64,000 nt of DNA from Actinomycetes bacterium (GCA_021811865.1 JAKAQB010000014.1:1-64000); one strand, 5' to 3'. Positions 24,974 to 33,336 are shown, numbered from the stretch's first letter. The notes: generated by a model from the letters alone, not told the origin. Program-made: numbers and translations.

Positions 24974-25876
24974 ATGCGCAAGACGTCGGTCTACCTCTCC
25001 GAGGACCTGAAGGCCGCGCTCTCCGTCGCTGCTGCCCGCTCGGGTCGCTCCGAGGCCGACACGATCCGCCTCGCGCTCGAGGCCTTCGTCCGCTCCGTCG
25101 GCCCCGCCCCCACCACCGAGCGGCGGTCCCGCCGGCCCATCCCTGGCGGGCCGTGCCTCGTGGGGGTCGGCGTCGGCCCCGGTGATCCTGAGCTCCTCAC
25201 CGGTCGGGTGCGTCGGATCCTGCTCGCCGCCGATCGCGTGCTCGCCGGGTCCATCTCGGACGACGCGATGGGCAGGGCAGAGGCGGTCGTCCACGCCGCG
25301 ACGCCGGGGGTAGCCGTCGAGCGGGTGGTGCTCCACGTCGGTCCTGATGCCGGAGCCAGGCGCCGGACCCTGGCCGCTGCCGCGGAGCGAATCGCTGTGT
25401 ACCTGCAACAGGGTGAGCTGGTCGCCTTTGCCACGCTTGGCGACCCGCACATCTACTCGTCGTTCCCCGCCCTGGCCGAAGCGGTGCAAGCGCTGCACGG
25501 CGAGGCGGTCGTCGAGGCGGAGCCAGGCATCCTTCCCTTTCAGCAGCTCGCGGCGGCGACGTCGACGACCGTCGCCCAGGACGAGGAGCGGATCACCGTG
25601 GTGATCCTCGGTGACGACCCCGCCGAGTTGGACCTCCTGTTCGATCATGACGACTGGACGGTGGTCATCTACAAAGGGGGGCGGGAGCTGCCGGCGGTCG
25701 CGACGTCTTTGGCGCGGCGTGGCCGGCTCGGCGCCGCGGTGGCCGGCGAGCTGCTGGGACAGCCGGGAGAGCGTTGCCTGCCGCTCGCCGATCTGGCCAC
25801 CGGCCCCGGCTCCTACCTGGCCACCGCCATCGTGCCGGCCCGCCGGTCGCCAGCCGTCCGGGAGCGTGGCGCGTGA
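24974..25876 (+). CDS. Ribbon-helix-helix domain fused to a CobI-like precorrin methyltransferase
   Basis: Encodes 300 residues in one uninterrupted frame. Residues 1-42 form an Arc/CopG-type ribbon-helix-helix DNA-binding domain: beta strand RKTSVYLS, helix EDLKAALSVAAARSG, then SEADTIRLALEAFVRS. A short linker leads to a tetrapyrrole methylase domain from about residue 57 ([17 protein letters not shown]), with VAFATLGDPHIYSSFPALAE and VEAEPGILPFQQLAAATS, closest by eye to CobI/CbiL. A normal cobI already exists at 20365, and all other pathway methylases are present, so this one is extra. ATG 24974 was chosen because the domain begins there; ATG 24917 is possible. It may link corrin intermediates to gene control. 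The DNA-binding role is inference. Confidence 0.85.
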   Translation: MRKTSVYLSEDLKAALSVAAARSGRSEADTIRLALEAFVRSVGPAPTTERRSRRPIPGGPCLVGVGVGPGDPELLTGRVRRILLAADRVLAGSISDDAMGRAEAVVHAATPGVAVERVVLHVGPDAGARRRTLAAAAERIAVYLQQGELVAFATLGDPHIYSSFPALAEAVQALHGEAVVEAEPGILPFQQLAAATSTTVAQDEERITVVILGDDPAELDLLFDHDDWTVVIYKGGRELPAVATSLARRGRLGAAVAGELLGQPGERCLPLADLATGPGSYLATAIVPARRSPAVRERGA

Positions 25877-26637
25877 TCTCCTTCGTCGGGGCGGGACCGG
25901 GGGCTTCAGACCTGATCACGATCCGAGCCGCCGACCGCCTCGCCCGGGCGGACGTCGTCATCTGGGCCGGCTCGCTGGTGGCGTCGTCGCTGTTGGATCG
26001 CTGTCGACCGGGAGTCGTGCTCTACGACTCGTCGGGCATGACGCTCGGGGAGATCATCGGGGTCTTCGCTGCCCACCCCGACGACGCCGTCGTCAGGCTC
26101 CATTCCGGTGATCCGACCGTCTACAGCGCCGTCGCCGAGCAGATCGACTGGTGTCGGGCCAGCGGACGGCCCTATGAGATCGTGCCCGGGGTCTCCTCGG
26201 TGTCCGCCACCGCTGCCGCCGCTGGCCGGGAGCTGACGGTCCCCGGGGTGGCGCAGACCGTCGTCCTCACGCGTCTGGCCCGGCGCACGGCGGCATCGGT
26301 CCCCGACCACGAATCGGTGGCAGCGTTGGCCTGCCGAGGTGCCACCATGGCGCTGTACCTGTCGGCCGGCGACCCCAAGGCGCTGCAGCAGGAGCTGTTG
26401 TGCGAAGGCTCGGCGTACACGGCCGCGACGCCCGTCGTCATCGGGTACAAGGTGAGCTGGCCGGACGAGATCGTCCGTAGCTCCACCCTCGGTCGCCTGG
26501 CCGAGGACCTTGCCGTGCTGGGGAAGCGCACGAGCGTGATGATCCTGGTCGGAGACGCCCTGGCGGACGTCGACGTCCCGGCGGTCAGCCATGTCTACTC
26601 GGCTTCCTTCAGCCACGCCTTCCGGCCGGCGCGATGA
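25873..26637 (+). CDS. cobM: Precorrin-4 C11-methyltransferase
   Basis: Encodes 254 residues. It methylates C11 of precorrin-4 to precorrin-5. It shows ISFVGAGPGASDLITIRAAD, VIWAGSLV, AVVRLHSGDPTVYSAVAEQI, and YEIVPGVSSVSATAAAAGRE, plus VIGYKVSWPDE near the end, the CobM/CbiF pattern. The GTG start overlaps the preceding stop (GTGA), and the stop overlaps cobL (ATGA). Confidence 0.95.
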   Translation: MISFVGAGPGASDLITIRAADRLARADVVIWAGSLVASSLLDRCRPGVVLYDSSGMTLGEIIGVFAAHPDDAVVRLHSGDPTVYSAVAEQIDWCRASGRPYEIVPGVSSVSATAAAAGRELTVPGVAQTVVLTRLARRTAASVPDHESVAALACRGATMALYLSAGDPKALQQELLCEGSAYTAATPVVIGYKVSWPDEIVRSSTLGRLAEDLAVLGKRTSVMILVGDALADVDVPAVSHVYSASFSHAFRPAR

Positions 26638-27890
26638 CCGCCGCGGCCATGGCGGTACCTGGCCACGACGGGACACCGATCGCCGTGGTCGGCATGCACG
26701 GCGGCCACCTCTACGGTCCCGGGGCCGTCGAGGCCCTCGCCAGCGCCGACGTCGTCGTCGGTTCGCCGCGCCAGCTTTCCCAGACGGCGTCCCTGCGCCC
26801 ACCCGAGGCCGGCACCGTCGTCGTCGCAGGACCCCTCGACGAGGTCATCGATCGCGTCATGGACGCGTCGAGGGCCAGCCGGGCGGTCTGCGTCCTGGCC
26901 TCCGGCGACCCCGGCTTCTTCGGCATGGTCAGGGTGTTGGCAGCACAGGTGGGAAGCGGTCTCCTGCGGGTGCACCCGGCACCCAGCGCGGTCTCCCTCG
27001 CCTTCGCCCGACTGGGTCTCAGCTGGGACGACGCGACGGTCGTGTCCGCCCACGGCCGCCCGCTCGCCGACGCCGTGCGTGCGGTGCGGTCGTCACCTCA
27101 ACCGTCGGTCGCCATCCTCGCCTCCCCGGACAACCCGCCACAGATCGTGGCCGAGGCACTGATCGCCGCTGGCGAGCCAATGGGACGCGAGACGGCCGCC
27201 GCGGTCGCTTCGCGCCTCGGGGAGGAAGGCGAAGTCGTGACTGTCTCCGATCTGGCGGCCATCGCCGGGGGAAGCTTCGACCCGATGTCCGTGCTGGTCC
27301 TGACCGGCCGGACGGCACGGCCAGGGACCCCCAGCCTGGCGTGGGGGCTGGCGGAGGCCGAATTCGACCACCGAGACGGGATGATCACCAAGGCCGAGGT
27401 GCGCGCCGTGGCGCTCGGGAAGCTCGACCTGCCACCCTGCGGGGTGCTGTGGGACGTCGGGGCGGGCAGCGGGTCGGTCGGGATCGAGTGCGGCCGGCTC
27501 CGCCCCGGCCTCGACGTCTTCGCCGTCGAGCGTGACCCGGCCCAGGTGGGCAGGATCCGGTCGAATGCCGCCCGCCACCGCGTCAGGCTCACCGTGACCG
27601 AGGGAGCAGCGCCGGACGCGCTGGTCGGACTGCCCGACCCCGACCGCGTCTTCGTAGGAGGTGGCGGGATCGAGGTCCTCGACGCAGTCCTCGGGCGACT
27701 GCGGTCCACCGGCGTCGTTGTCGCCACGTACGCCATCGTCGACCGTGCAGTGTCAGCTGCGGCCATGCTCGGCAACGTGGTCCAGCTATCGGTCAGCCGA
27801 GGGGTGTCGACGGGTCGCCTGGGCGTGCGCCTGTGTGCCGAGAACCCGGTGTTCGTCTGCTGGGGGCCAGACAACGGGGCCCGGGCGTGA
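26634..27890 (+). CDS. cobL: Precorrin-6Y C5,15-methyltransferase (decarboxylating)
   Basis: Encodes 418 residues, a fusion of a CbiE-type methylase (residues about 15-215: IAVVGMHGGHLYGPGAVEAL, VCVLASGDPGFFGMVRVLA) and a CbiT-type methylase/decarboxylase (about 225-418: DGMITKAEVRAVALGKLDL, VLWDVGAGSGSVGIECGRL, RVFVGGGGIEVLDAVL). It methylates C5 and C15 and removes the acetate carboxyl, giving precorrin-8X. The fused form is usual in aerobic pathways. The start overlaps cobM and the stop touches cobE. Confidence 0.95.
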   Translation: MTAAAMAVPGHDGTPIAVVGMHGGHLYGPGAVEALASADVVVGSPRQLSQTASLRPPEAGTVVVAGPLDEVIDRVMDASRASRAVCVLASGDPGFFGMVRVLAAQVGSGLLRVHPAPSAVSLAFARLGLSWDDATVVSAHGRPLADAVRAVRSSPQPSVAILASPDNPPQIVAEALIAAGEPMGRETAAAVASRLGEEGEVVTVSDLAAIAGGSFDPMSVLVLTGRTARPGTPSLAWGLAEAEFDHRDGMITKAEVRAVALGKLDLPPCGVLWDVGAGSGSVGIECGRLRPGLDVFAVERDPAQVGRIRSNAARHRVRLTVTEGAAPDALVGLPDPDRVFVGGGGIEVLDAVLGRLRSTGVVVATYAIVDRAVSAAAMLGNVVQLSVSRGVSTGRLGVRLCAENPVFVCWGPDNGARA

Positions 27891-28252
27891 TGGCGTTGGG
27901 CGTCGGGCTCTCGGGGCGCGCCACCCGCGACGACGTGGCCGAGGCCATCGGCACTGTTCTGACGGAGGCCGGGTGGCGCTGGGACGATGTGGACGTCGTC
28001 GCCACGCGCGGCCGCCTCACCCACGACAACCGGCTCATCGGGCTGGGAAAACCGGTGGTCGGCTTCGAGGACCAGCGGCTCACCGATGTTGCCGTCGCGA
28101 CGCCCGCCGATCCTGGGCTGGAGCGACTGGGCGCCCCTGCCGTGGCCGAAGCCGCAGCGTTGCTTGCCGTCGGTCCGGGGAGCCGCCTGGTGGTACCCAA
28201 GCGCACCGGCCGGTACGTGACGGTCGCCGCTGCGGTTGGCGGTCGACGATGA
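27890..28252 (+). CDS. cobE: CobE / CbiG C-terminal domain protein
   Basis: Encodes 120 residues resembling the C-terminal domain of CbiG, known alone as CobE: GVGLSGRATRDDVAEAIGTV at the start, VVATRGRLTHDNRLIGLGKP in the middle, and AVAEAAALLAVGPGSRLVVP later. Its role in the aerobic route is not settled, though it is needed for cobalamin synthesis in Pseudomonas denitrificans. GTG 27887 is an alternative start. It overlaps both neighbours by 1-4 bases. Confidence 0.85.
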   Translation: MALGVGLSGRATRDDVAEAIGTVLTEAGWRWDDVDVVATRGRLTHDNRLIGLGKPVVGFEDQRLTDVAVATPADPGLERLGAPAVAEAAALLAVGPGSRLVVPKRTGRYVTVAAAVGGRR

Positions 28253-29004
28253 GGACGGTCAAGGTGATCGGCGTGGGCATGGGGAACCCCCGTCACCTCA
28301 CGACAGAAGCGGTGGACGCGTTGCGGAGCGTCGACGTTTTCTTCGTTCTCGAGAAGGGGTCTGCAGCCGATGAGCTGGCAGAATTGCGCAGAGACCTGTG
28401 CAAGGCGGTCATGAGTGGCGGCGACTACCGCGTCGTCACCGTTCCCGACCCGTCCCGCGACCGCTCGACGACGGACTACACCAAGGCAGTGAAGGACTGG
28501 ACGGCCGGCCGCAGCAGCGTCCTGCTCGACGCCATGGACGCCCACCTGGAACCCGGCCAGACGGCGGGGATCCTGGCGTGGGGCGATCCCGCCTTCTACG
28601 ACAGCACCCTGCGGGTGTTGGACACCGGCCGGGCAACGGGACGCCTCGAGGTGGAGGTGATTCCGGGGATCAGCAGTATCCAGATGCTGGCCGCCGCGCA
28701 CCGAATCTCGCTCACCCGGGTCGGGCGGCCACTTCAGGTAACGACCGGCCGGCGGCTGGCCGAGGAGGGGTTCCCTTCCGGCTGCCACGACGTGGTCGTC
28801 ATGCTCGACGGCCGCTGCTCGTTCCAGTACGTCGACCCTGACGGCGTGCACATCTACTGGGGTGTGGATCTGGGCGGCCCCGACCAGGCGATCGTGTCGG
28901 GCGAGCTGGGCGAGGTGGCGGACGCAATCCTGGCCCGGCGGGCCGAGATCCGGTCCCGCCGGGGATGGGCGATGGACACCTACCTGCTCCGTCGGGACGT
29001 CTGA
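28249..29004 (+). CDS. cobF: Precorrin-6A synthase (deacetylating)
   Basis: Encodes 251 residues. It removes the acetyl group and methylates C1 of precorrin-5 to give precorrin-6A, a step found only in the aerobic pathway. It shows VKVIGVGMGNPRHLTTEAVD, DVFFVLEKG, GQTAGILAWGDPAFYDSTLR, and VIPGISSIQMLAAAHRISL. The DPSRDRSTTDYTKAVKDW stretch is typical of CobF. The ATG overlaps the cobE stop. Last gene of the plus operon, followed by a hairpin. Confidence 0.95.
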   Translation: MRTVKVIGVGMGNPRHLTTEAVDALRSVDVFFVLEKGSAADELAELRRDLCKAVMSGGDYRVVTVPDPSRDRSTTDYTKAVKDWTAGRSSVLLDAMDAHLEPGQTAGILAWGDPAFYDSTLRVLDTGRATGRLEVEVIPGISSIQMLAAAHRISLTRVGRPLQVTTGRRLAEEGFPSGCHDVVVMLDGRCSFQYVDPDGVHIYWGVDLGGPDQAIVSGELGEVADAILARRAEIRSRRGWAMDTYLLRRDV

Positions 29005-29037
29005 CTCTCGGGTGGGCTGGCCGCCGTCGGCCGAGAG
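29005..29037. terminator. Possible bidirectional hairpin between cobF and bluB-cobT
   Basis: CTCTCGG and CCGAGAG pair across a 19-base loop in the 73-base gap between convergent genes. The loop is long and no T-run is visible, so confidence is limited. Confidence 0.35.
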
Positions 29038-29077
29038 ATCGTGGCGGCGCGATCCGCACCCAGGGCCTTTCGAGCGC

Positions 29078-30808
29078 TCAGGGAGGGTTGGTCTGAGCGC
29101 CCTGCTCCTCGACCGTGGCCGTCCCCTGCCGCGAGCGTACGGCTGTCAACACCATCTGTGCGGCGAGGCAAGCGCCCACGCCCTCCCCAGCGCGCAGCCG
29201 GAGCTGCAGCAGCGGTTCGAGGCCGAGCTCCGCCAGCACCCGACGGTGGGCAACCTCTCGGCTGCGCTGGCCCGCCACCAAGGCGCTCTGGACCGCAGGT
29301 GTGATGCGCACGGCAACCAGCGCAGCGAGAGACGTGACCAAGCCGTCGAGGACCACGGGTGCACGAGCTCCGGCAGCGGCCACGGTCAGCCCGGCGAGGA
29401 GCGCGATCTCGGGACCACCGACCGCGGCGAGGGCCACCTCCGGTTGGCAGAGCCGCTTCCCGTGAGTGGAGCGAGACCGCTCCAGCGCGGCAGCTACGAC
29501 ATCCCGCTTCCGCCGCACCATGGCGGAGTCTGCCGCCGCACCCAGACCGACGGCTTCGTCCACGTCCATCCCCAGCAAGGCGCAGGCCAGGGCGGCCGCC
29601 ACCGTCGTGTTGCCGATGCCGACCTCCCCGAGGCAGACAAGCCCGTCCTCGCCGAGCCGTCGCCCGATCTCCTCTCCCGAGCGGAAGAGGACCTCGACGT
29701 CGACGGGATCAAGTGCGTCAGCGGCGACCATGTCGCCGGTCTGACGGGTGGCGATGGCGTGCACCGCTTCGACGGCCAGACCGGCCTCGCGTGCCGTCAC
29801 CGCCCCAAGCGACACGCCGGCTCGGGTGGCCGCCAGCACATCGCCTGTGATCGAAGGGGAGAAGGCAGACACCCCATGCCTCGTCACCGGATGGTCGCCG
29901 GCCGCGACGACGAGCGTTCCCGATGTCGGCGGTTCCGGTCGAAGCGCCAGGACCCGGTTCACGACGAGGTCGAGCACCCCGAGGGAGCCGGGAACGGTCA
30001 GCCGATGGTCACCCTCGTCGCGCCCGGCGACGACCGACGCAGGCTCGGGACCGGCCAGGTGCGACACAGGAGCCGCCGGCTCGTCAGCGGACGGCCAACG
30101 CTCCTCCACGATGACGTCGTCGAGCGGCATGCGCTCCGACCAGCCGTGCCGCTCCAATCCGGGGCTTGGGGGCCGCTCGTCCGGCCACCCGATGCAGAGC
30201 CAACCCAGCGTCTCGATCCCTTGCGGCAGGCCCAGCAGCCCCGCCAGCTCCTCGGGTTGGAACAGCGTCACCCAGCCGAGGCCGAGCCCGACTGCCCGCG
30301 CCGCCAACCACATGTTCTCGACGGCGCAGGCGCAGCTCCACATGTCAGCATCGCCAAAGCTGGCCCGTCCGAGCACGCCTGCGGCCGGCACCCGCCGGTC
30401 ACAGGCGACGACCACCCCGACCGGAGCCTCCCTGATGCCTTCGAGCTGCAGGTCGAGTAGTCGCGACCTTCGCTCTTCGGTGAGCATCTCGGCCTGTCGA
30501 AGCCGCTCACGGTCGGCCATGAGCGCTGCGTGGTCGCGCGTTCTCTGATCCCGCACGACGACAAATCGCCAGGGTTGGGAGTGCCCGACGGACGGGGCCT
30601 GATGGCCCGCCATGAGCACCTGCTCCACCATCTCCGGCGGCACCTCGTCGGGCCGGAAGCGGCGGACGTCCCGCCTCGCCGCGACGACTGCGTGTAGCGC
30701 CATCACCGTCGCTCGGTCGAAGGCCCATCCCGCTGGATCGGCGGCACGCTGGGCCGCCGACGTCGCATCGCCGACGAGCGGAACGGGGCGCGGCCAGGCG
30801 TGGTCCAT
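29078..30808 (-). CDS. bluB-cobT: Fused DMB synthase and nicotinate-nucleotide:DMB phosphoribosyltransferase
   Basis: Encodes 576 residues. Residues about 20-230 are BluB, a nitroreductase-fold flavoenzyme that cannibalises FMN to make 5,6-dimethylbenzimidazole: VVAARRDVRRFRPDEVPPEM, GHQAPSVGHSQPWRFVVVRD, and FGDADMWSCACAVENMWLAA. Residues about 250-576 are CobT, which makes alpha-ribazole phosphate: LVVAAGDHPVTRHGVSAFSP, LGEVGIGNTTVAAALACALL, and VVLDGLVTSLAALVAVRI. Together they prepare the lower ligand. The ATG at 30808 has TAACCT 7 bases upstream, so the mRNA is probably leaderless; a longer reading upstream is rejected. Confidence 0.93.
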   Translation of the reverse strand: MDHAWPRPVPLVGDATSAAQRAADPAGWAFDRATVMALHAVVAARRDVRRFRPDEVPPEMVEQVLMAGHQAPSVGHSQPWRFVVVRDQRTRDHAALMADRERLRQAEMLTEERRSRLLDLQLEGIREAPVGVVVACDRRVPAAGVLGRASFGDADMWSCACAVENMWLAARAVGLGLGWVTLFQPEELAGLLGLPQGIETLGWLCIGWPDERPPSPGLERHGWSERMPLDDVIVEERWPSADEPAAPVSHLAGPEPASVVAGRDEGDHRLTVPGSLGVLDLVVNRVLALRPEPPTSGTLVVAAGDHPVTRHGVSAFSPSITGDVLAATRAGVSLGAVTAREAGLAVEAVHAIATRQTGDMVAADALDPVDVEVLFRSGEEIGRRLGEDGLVCLGEVGIGNTTVAAALACALLGMDVDEAVGLGAAADSAMVRRKRDVVAAALERSRSTHGKRLCQPEVALAAVGGPEIALLAGLTVAAAGARAPVVLDGLVTSLAALVAVRITPAVQSALVAGQRSREVAHRRVLAELGLEPLLQLRLRAGEGVGACLAAQMVLTAVRSRQGTATVEEQGAQTNPP

Positions 30809-30815
30809 GCGCGTG

Positions 30816-30821
30816 AGGTTA
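30816..30821 (-). promoter_or_regulatory. -10 box of bluB-cobT, leaderless
   Basis: TAACCT in the minus sense, 7 bases before the ATG at 30808. Confidence 0.45.
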
Positions 30822-30926
30822 GGAGAGATCGAGATGGCCGACGGATGCTGCATCAGGCATACCTCGCCAGTGACGGCGCCTGTTCCAGCGCTGGTTGTCG
30901 TCGAGCCGGCCAGCCCGGTACCTGGG

Positions 30927-30932
30927 TACGCT
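30927..30932 (+). promoter_or_regulatory. -10 box of the DUF6457 gene
   Basis: TACGCT, 8 bases before the ATG at 30941. Confidence 0.45.
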
Positions 30933-30940
30933 CGGCGCCC

Positions 30941-31174
30941 ATGGCCCTCGCCGCAGCCGACTGGATCGTCCGCCTTGCCGCCGAGTTGGGGACCCCGCCG
31001 CCCGACGGCGCCGAGCTCGACGCACTCCTCGGCCTCGCCGGTGTGGCCGCCCATGCCTCGGAGCGAATCGCCGCGCCAGTGTCGTGCTGGCTGGTCGCCA
31101 GAGCAGGGGTCGCGCCATCCGATGGCCTGGTGGCGGTGAGGCGGCTTGCGGAGGAGGTCGGCGGCAAGGAGTGA
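30941..31174 (+). CDS. DUF6457 domain protein
   Basis: Encodes 77 residues matching the small actinobacterial DUF6457 pattern: DWIVRLAAELGTPPPDGAEL, then LAGVAAHASERIAAPVSCWL. In other genomes it appears alone or at the end of molybdopterin-guanine dinucleotide synthesis proteins, but its function is unknown. It is divergent from bluB-cobT and convergent with the MpaB gene. The start is supported by a TACGCT box 8 bases upstream. Confidence 0.7.
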   Translation: MALAAADWIVRLAAELGTPPPDGAELDALLGLAGVAAHASERIAAPVSCWLVARAGVAPSDGLVAVRRLAEEVGGKE

Positions 31175-31192
31175 GGCCGAGCGGGTCGGGAT

Positions 31193-32029
31193 TCAGCCCC
31201 GGTCCCGCTGCCGCCACCACGCCGCAGCGGCGTGGGGAGCGATCTGCGGGTAGTAGCGCAGGGGCGGGGGCAACCTCGTGACGGCGCTGCCGATCATGGC
31301 AGACCTCCGGCGCAGCCGGGCTTCGTCGTCGGGTGACCAAGCCAGACCGAGGCGGTGGCGTAGCACCGCCGGCAGCGTTCCCACCGTGAACAGCGTCGTG
31401 AGGTCCCCGGCGCGCTGGGCGACCGGCCGCCACGCCGCCGCTGGGACGAGGCGCGACGGTGCTATCGGGCGGGCGACCGAGCGGAGGACGTCGCGCACCG
31501 CCGCGTTGTCTTGGAGGGTGTTGTCGACCATGTCGTCGAAGTACTCACCGAAGGCGCCCCAGTCGCGTGGCAAGAGGTCGTCATCGACCCCGAGGAGCCC
31601 TCCGACCTGGCGCCACTCGGCGAGGAAGGCGTCGAGCTCGGGCCGCGGCAGCGGGGTGGCAAAGACCTGCTGGATCTCGACGCCGAACCGGCCCAGGGTG
31701 AGATGCACCCACGCGGTCGCCTCCGGGTCGAAGGCCGAGTACGGCGACCCCTGCGAATCGAAGCCCCGGATGCCCTCGTGCACCCGCCGCAGCCTGGCAG
31801 CCTCGGCCTCGGCGACCGGGCCGGCGCCGTAGGTGAAGCGGATCGACGAGTGCATCGTCCGCAGCAGGCGGCGCCAGGGGTGGGCCACGAAGTCGGAGTG
31901 CTGGTCAACGGCCACACCGACGGTGGGGTGAGCGACCTGCAGGACGAGGGTGGCCGGGGCCAGCAACAGCCCCCGGATGTCACCCATGAGCCGCCACGTC
32001 AGTGACCCGGGCCCGGGTCGGTCGGCCAC
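31193..32029 (-). CDS. Oxygenase MpaB family protein (DUF2236)
   Basis: Encodes 278 residues of the DUF2236/MpaB family, which includes latex-clearing oxygenase and fungal MpaB. These are haem-dependent oxygenases; the substrate here is unknown. It shows LAPATLVLQVAHPTVGVAVD with the conserved histidine, HSDFVAHPWRRLLRTM, and FDPEATAWVHLTLGRF. GTG 32029 was chosen, 5 bases after the stop of the glycosyltransferase-like gene, suggesting co-transcription. The longer frame upstream overlaps that gene and has no family sequence. Confidence 0.8.
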   Translation of the reverse strand: MADRPGPGSLTWRLMGDIRGLLLAPATLVLQVAHPTVGVAVDQHSDFVAHPWRRLLRTMHSSIRFTYGAGPVAEAEAARLRRVHEGIRGFDSQGSPYSAFDPEATAWVHLTLGRFGVEIQQVFATPLPRPELDAFLAEWRQVGGLLGVDDDLLPRDWGAFGEYFDDMVDNTLQDNAAVRDVLRSVARPIAPSRLVPAAAWRPVAQRAGDLTTLFTVGTLPAVLRHRLGLAWSPDDEARLRRRSAMIGSAVTRLPPPLRYYPQIAPHAAAAWWRQRDRG

Positions 32030-32034
32030 GGCCG

Positions 32035-33240
32035 TCAGGCGGGATGGGTCGGGACGGGGATGCCCTCTCCCCGCCGGAGGTTCCCGTCGGAGCTCGCCTG
32101 CTCCACGTCGTGAGGGTGCCGGGAGGGCCGGAGGTCGACCAACGGCTCGACGACGGCAGCGACGCATATCCGCCGGTGTGCCTGCGCGCTCGTGAGGACC
32201 GCGAGCTGGGAGGAGGGATCGTCGGTCGGTAGCCACGCCCCGAGTGCGTTGCGCCGGTGGGCCACGGCGCTGAGGCTCGCCACATCGTCGATGCAGCGCT
32301 GGGCGAGACCCGCCTGGGCGGCCGGCGGGAGGTCCAACGCGACGTCGAGGTCTCCGGCAAACGCGATGCGCTCACCCACGACCACATCGGCCGCCGGCAG
32401 GTCCGCAAGCGTCGCCACGACGGACGCCAGCCAGCACGGGGCCATCCGTTCGGCTGCGCCCAGATAGGCGACGAACATGCCGCTCGCCGCGGCCAGCGCG
32501 AGCGCCCGCGCCGTCGGGGCGTCGGCGCCCGGCGCCAGGAGCAGGCGGACGCGGGGGTCTCCCATCGCCACGGACGGCGGCGGCCCGTCGACGGTGGCGA
32601 CGAGGAGCAGTTCCCAGGCAGGGTACGACTGCCGCAGCACGGAGCCGACCGCGCCGTCCGGGATGGTTGCGCCCTCGTTGACGAGGACGACGCTCACCGT
32701 CCACGCTGGTGGCGGTGCTGGGGCCAGCAGCGGGTCAGAGGGGTGCATGAGCGCCGCCGCCCACACGGTGGCAGGACCGACAGCGGCCGCTGGTGGCGCG
32801 CCGGCGCTGGCATCGGGCTCCGCCGCCGCCGCCGACCCGGCCAGCAGCGGCCAGGGGAAGGCGTCGGCGCAGGGGACGGCCTCGAAGGGAAGTGCCGGTG
32901 CCCCACGCCCGACGGCCGGCGCGGGATCGTGACTGCTGGCCCCGGTGCCTTCGGCAGGGGTGTGGTGGGTGGGCCGGGGGCTGCACCCGTTGGTCGCCGC
33001 CGACGACGTCAGGAAGGAAACGTGCGCGGGCAGCTGGAAGGTTTGGCCGGGACCGATGGCACGCGCCGCGGCTGGCGCCGCGGCTGCCGGCAGGGCCGGC
33101 GCCTGCTCCCCTCGGCCCGGGCGTCGTCGGCCGCCGAGCCAGCGCAAGACCGCTCGTGTCCAGCGGATGAACAGCCGGGCGACAGTGGTCGCCGCATCGT
33201 CCACCGGGTGCGCCGGTCGCATGCCCCGATTCTTGCGCAC
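32035..33240 (-). CDS. Glycosyltransferase family 2-like protein, divergent
   Basis: Encodes 401 residues. The first 170 are Pro/Ala-rich and low in complexity, with two arginine-rich patches (WLGGRRRPGRG). From about residue 180 it resembles a GT-A domain: WTVSVVLVNEGATIPDGAVG, VLRQSYPAWELLLVATVDGP, and DAPTARALALAAASGMFVAY. The position of the usual DxD motif reads YLGAAERM, so the metal-binding acids seem to be lost. It may be an inactive or altered transferase. ATG 33222 is an alternative start. Co-transcribed with the MpaB gene. Confidence 0.6.
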   Translation of the reverse strand: MRKNRGMRPAHPVDDAATTVARLFIRWTRAVLRWLGGRRRPGRGEQAPALPAAAAPAAARAIGPGQTFQLPAHVSFLTSSAATNGCSPRPTHHTPAEGTGASSHDPAPAVGRGAPALPFEAVPCADAFPWPLLAGSAAAAEPDASAGAPPAAAVGPATVWAAALMHPSDPLLAPAPPPAWTVSVVLVNEGATIPDGAVGSVLRQSYPAWELLLVATVDGPPPSVAMGDPRVRLLLAPGADAPTARALALAAASGMFVAYLGAAERMAPCWLASVVATLADLPAADVVVGERIAFAGDLDVALDLPPAAQAGLAQRCIDDVASLSAVAHRRNALGAWLPTDDPSSQLAVLTSAQAHRRICVAAVVEPLVDLRPSRHPHDVEQASSDGNLRRGEGIPVPTHPA

Positions 33241-33336
33241 GACGGCGCTCAGGGGGTGAACCCTGCGTGGCGTCGGGACCGAGAGGCGATGGGTCGCCTT
33301 TCGTGGCGACTGGGACGCAGGACCAGGGTCGCAGGA

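Noticed and set aside
30809..31054. Upstream extension of bluB-cobT
   Set aside because: It would run through its own TAACCT box and the DUF6457 promoter, and it adds no BluB sequence.
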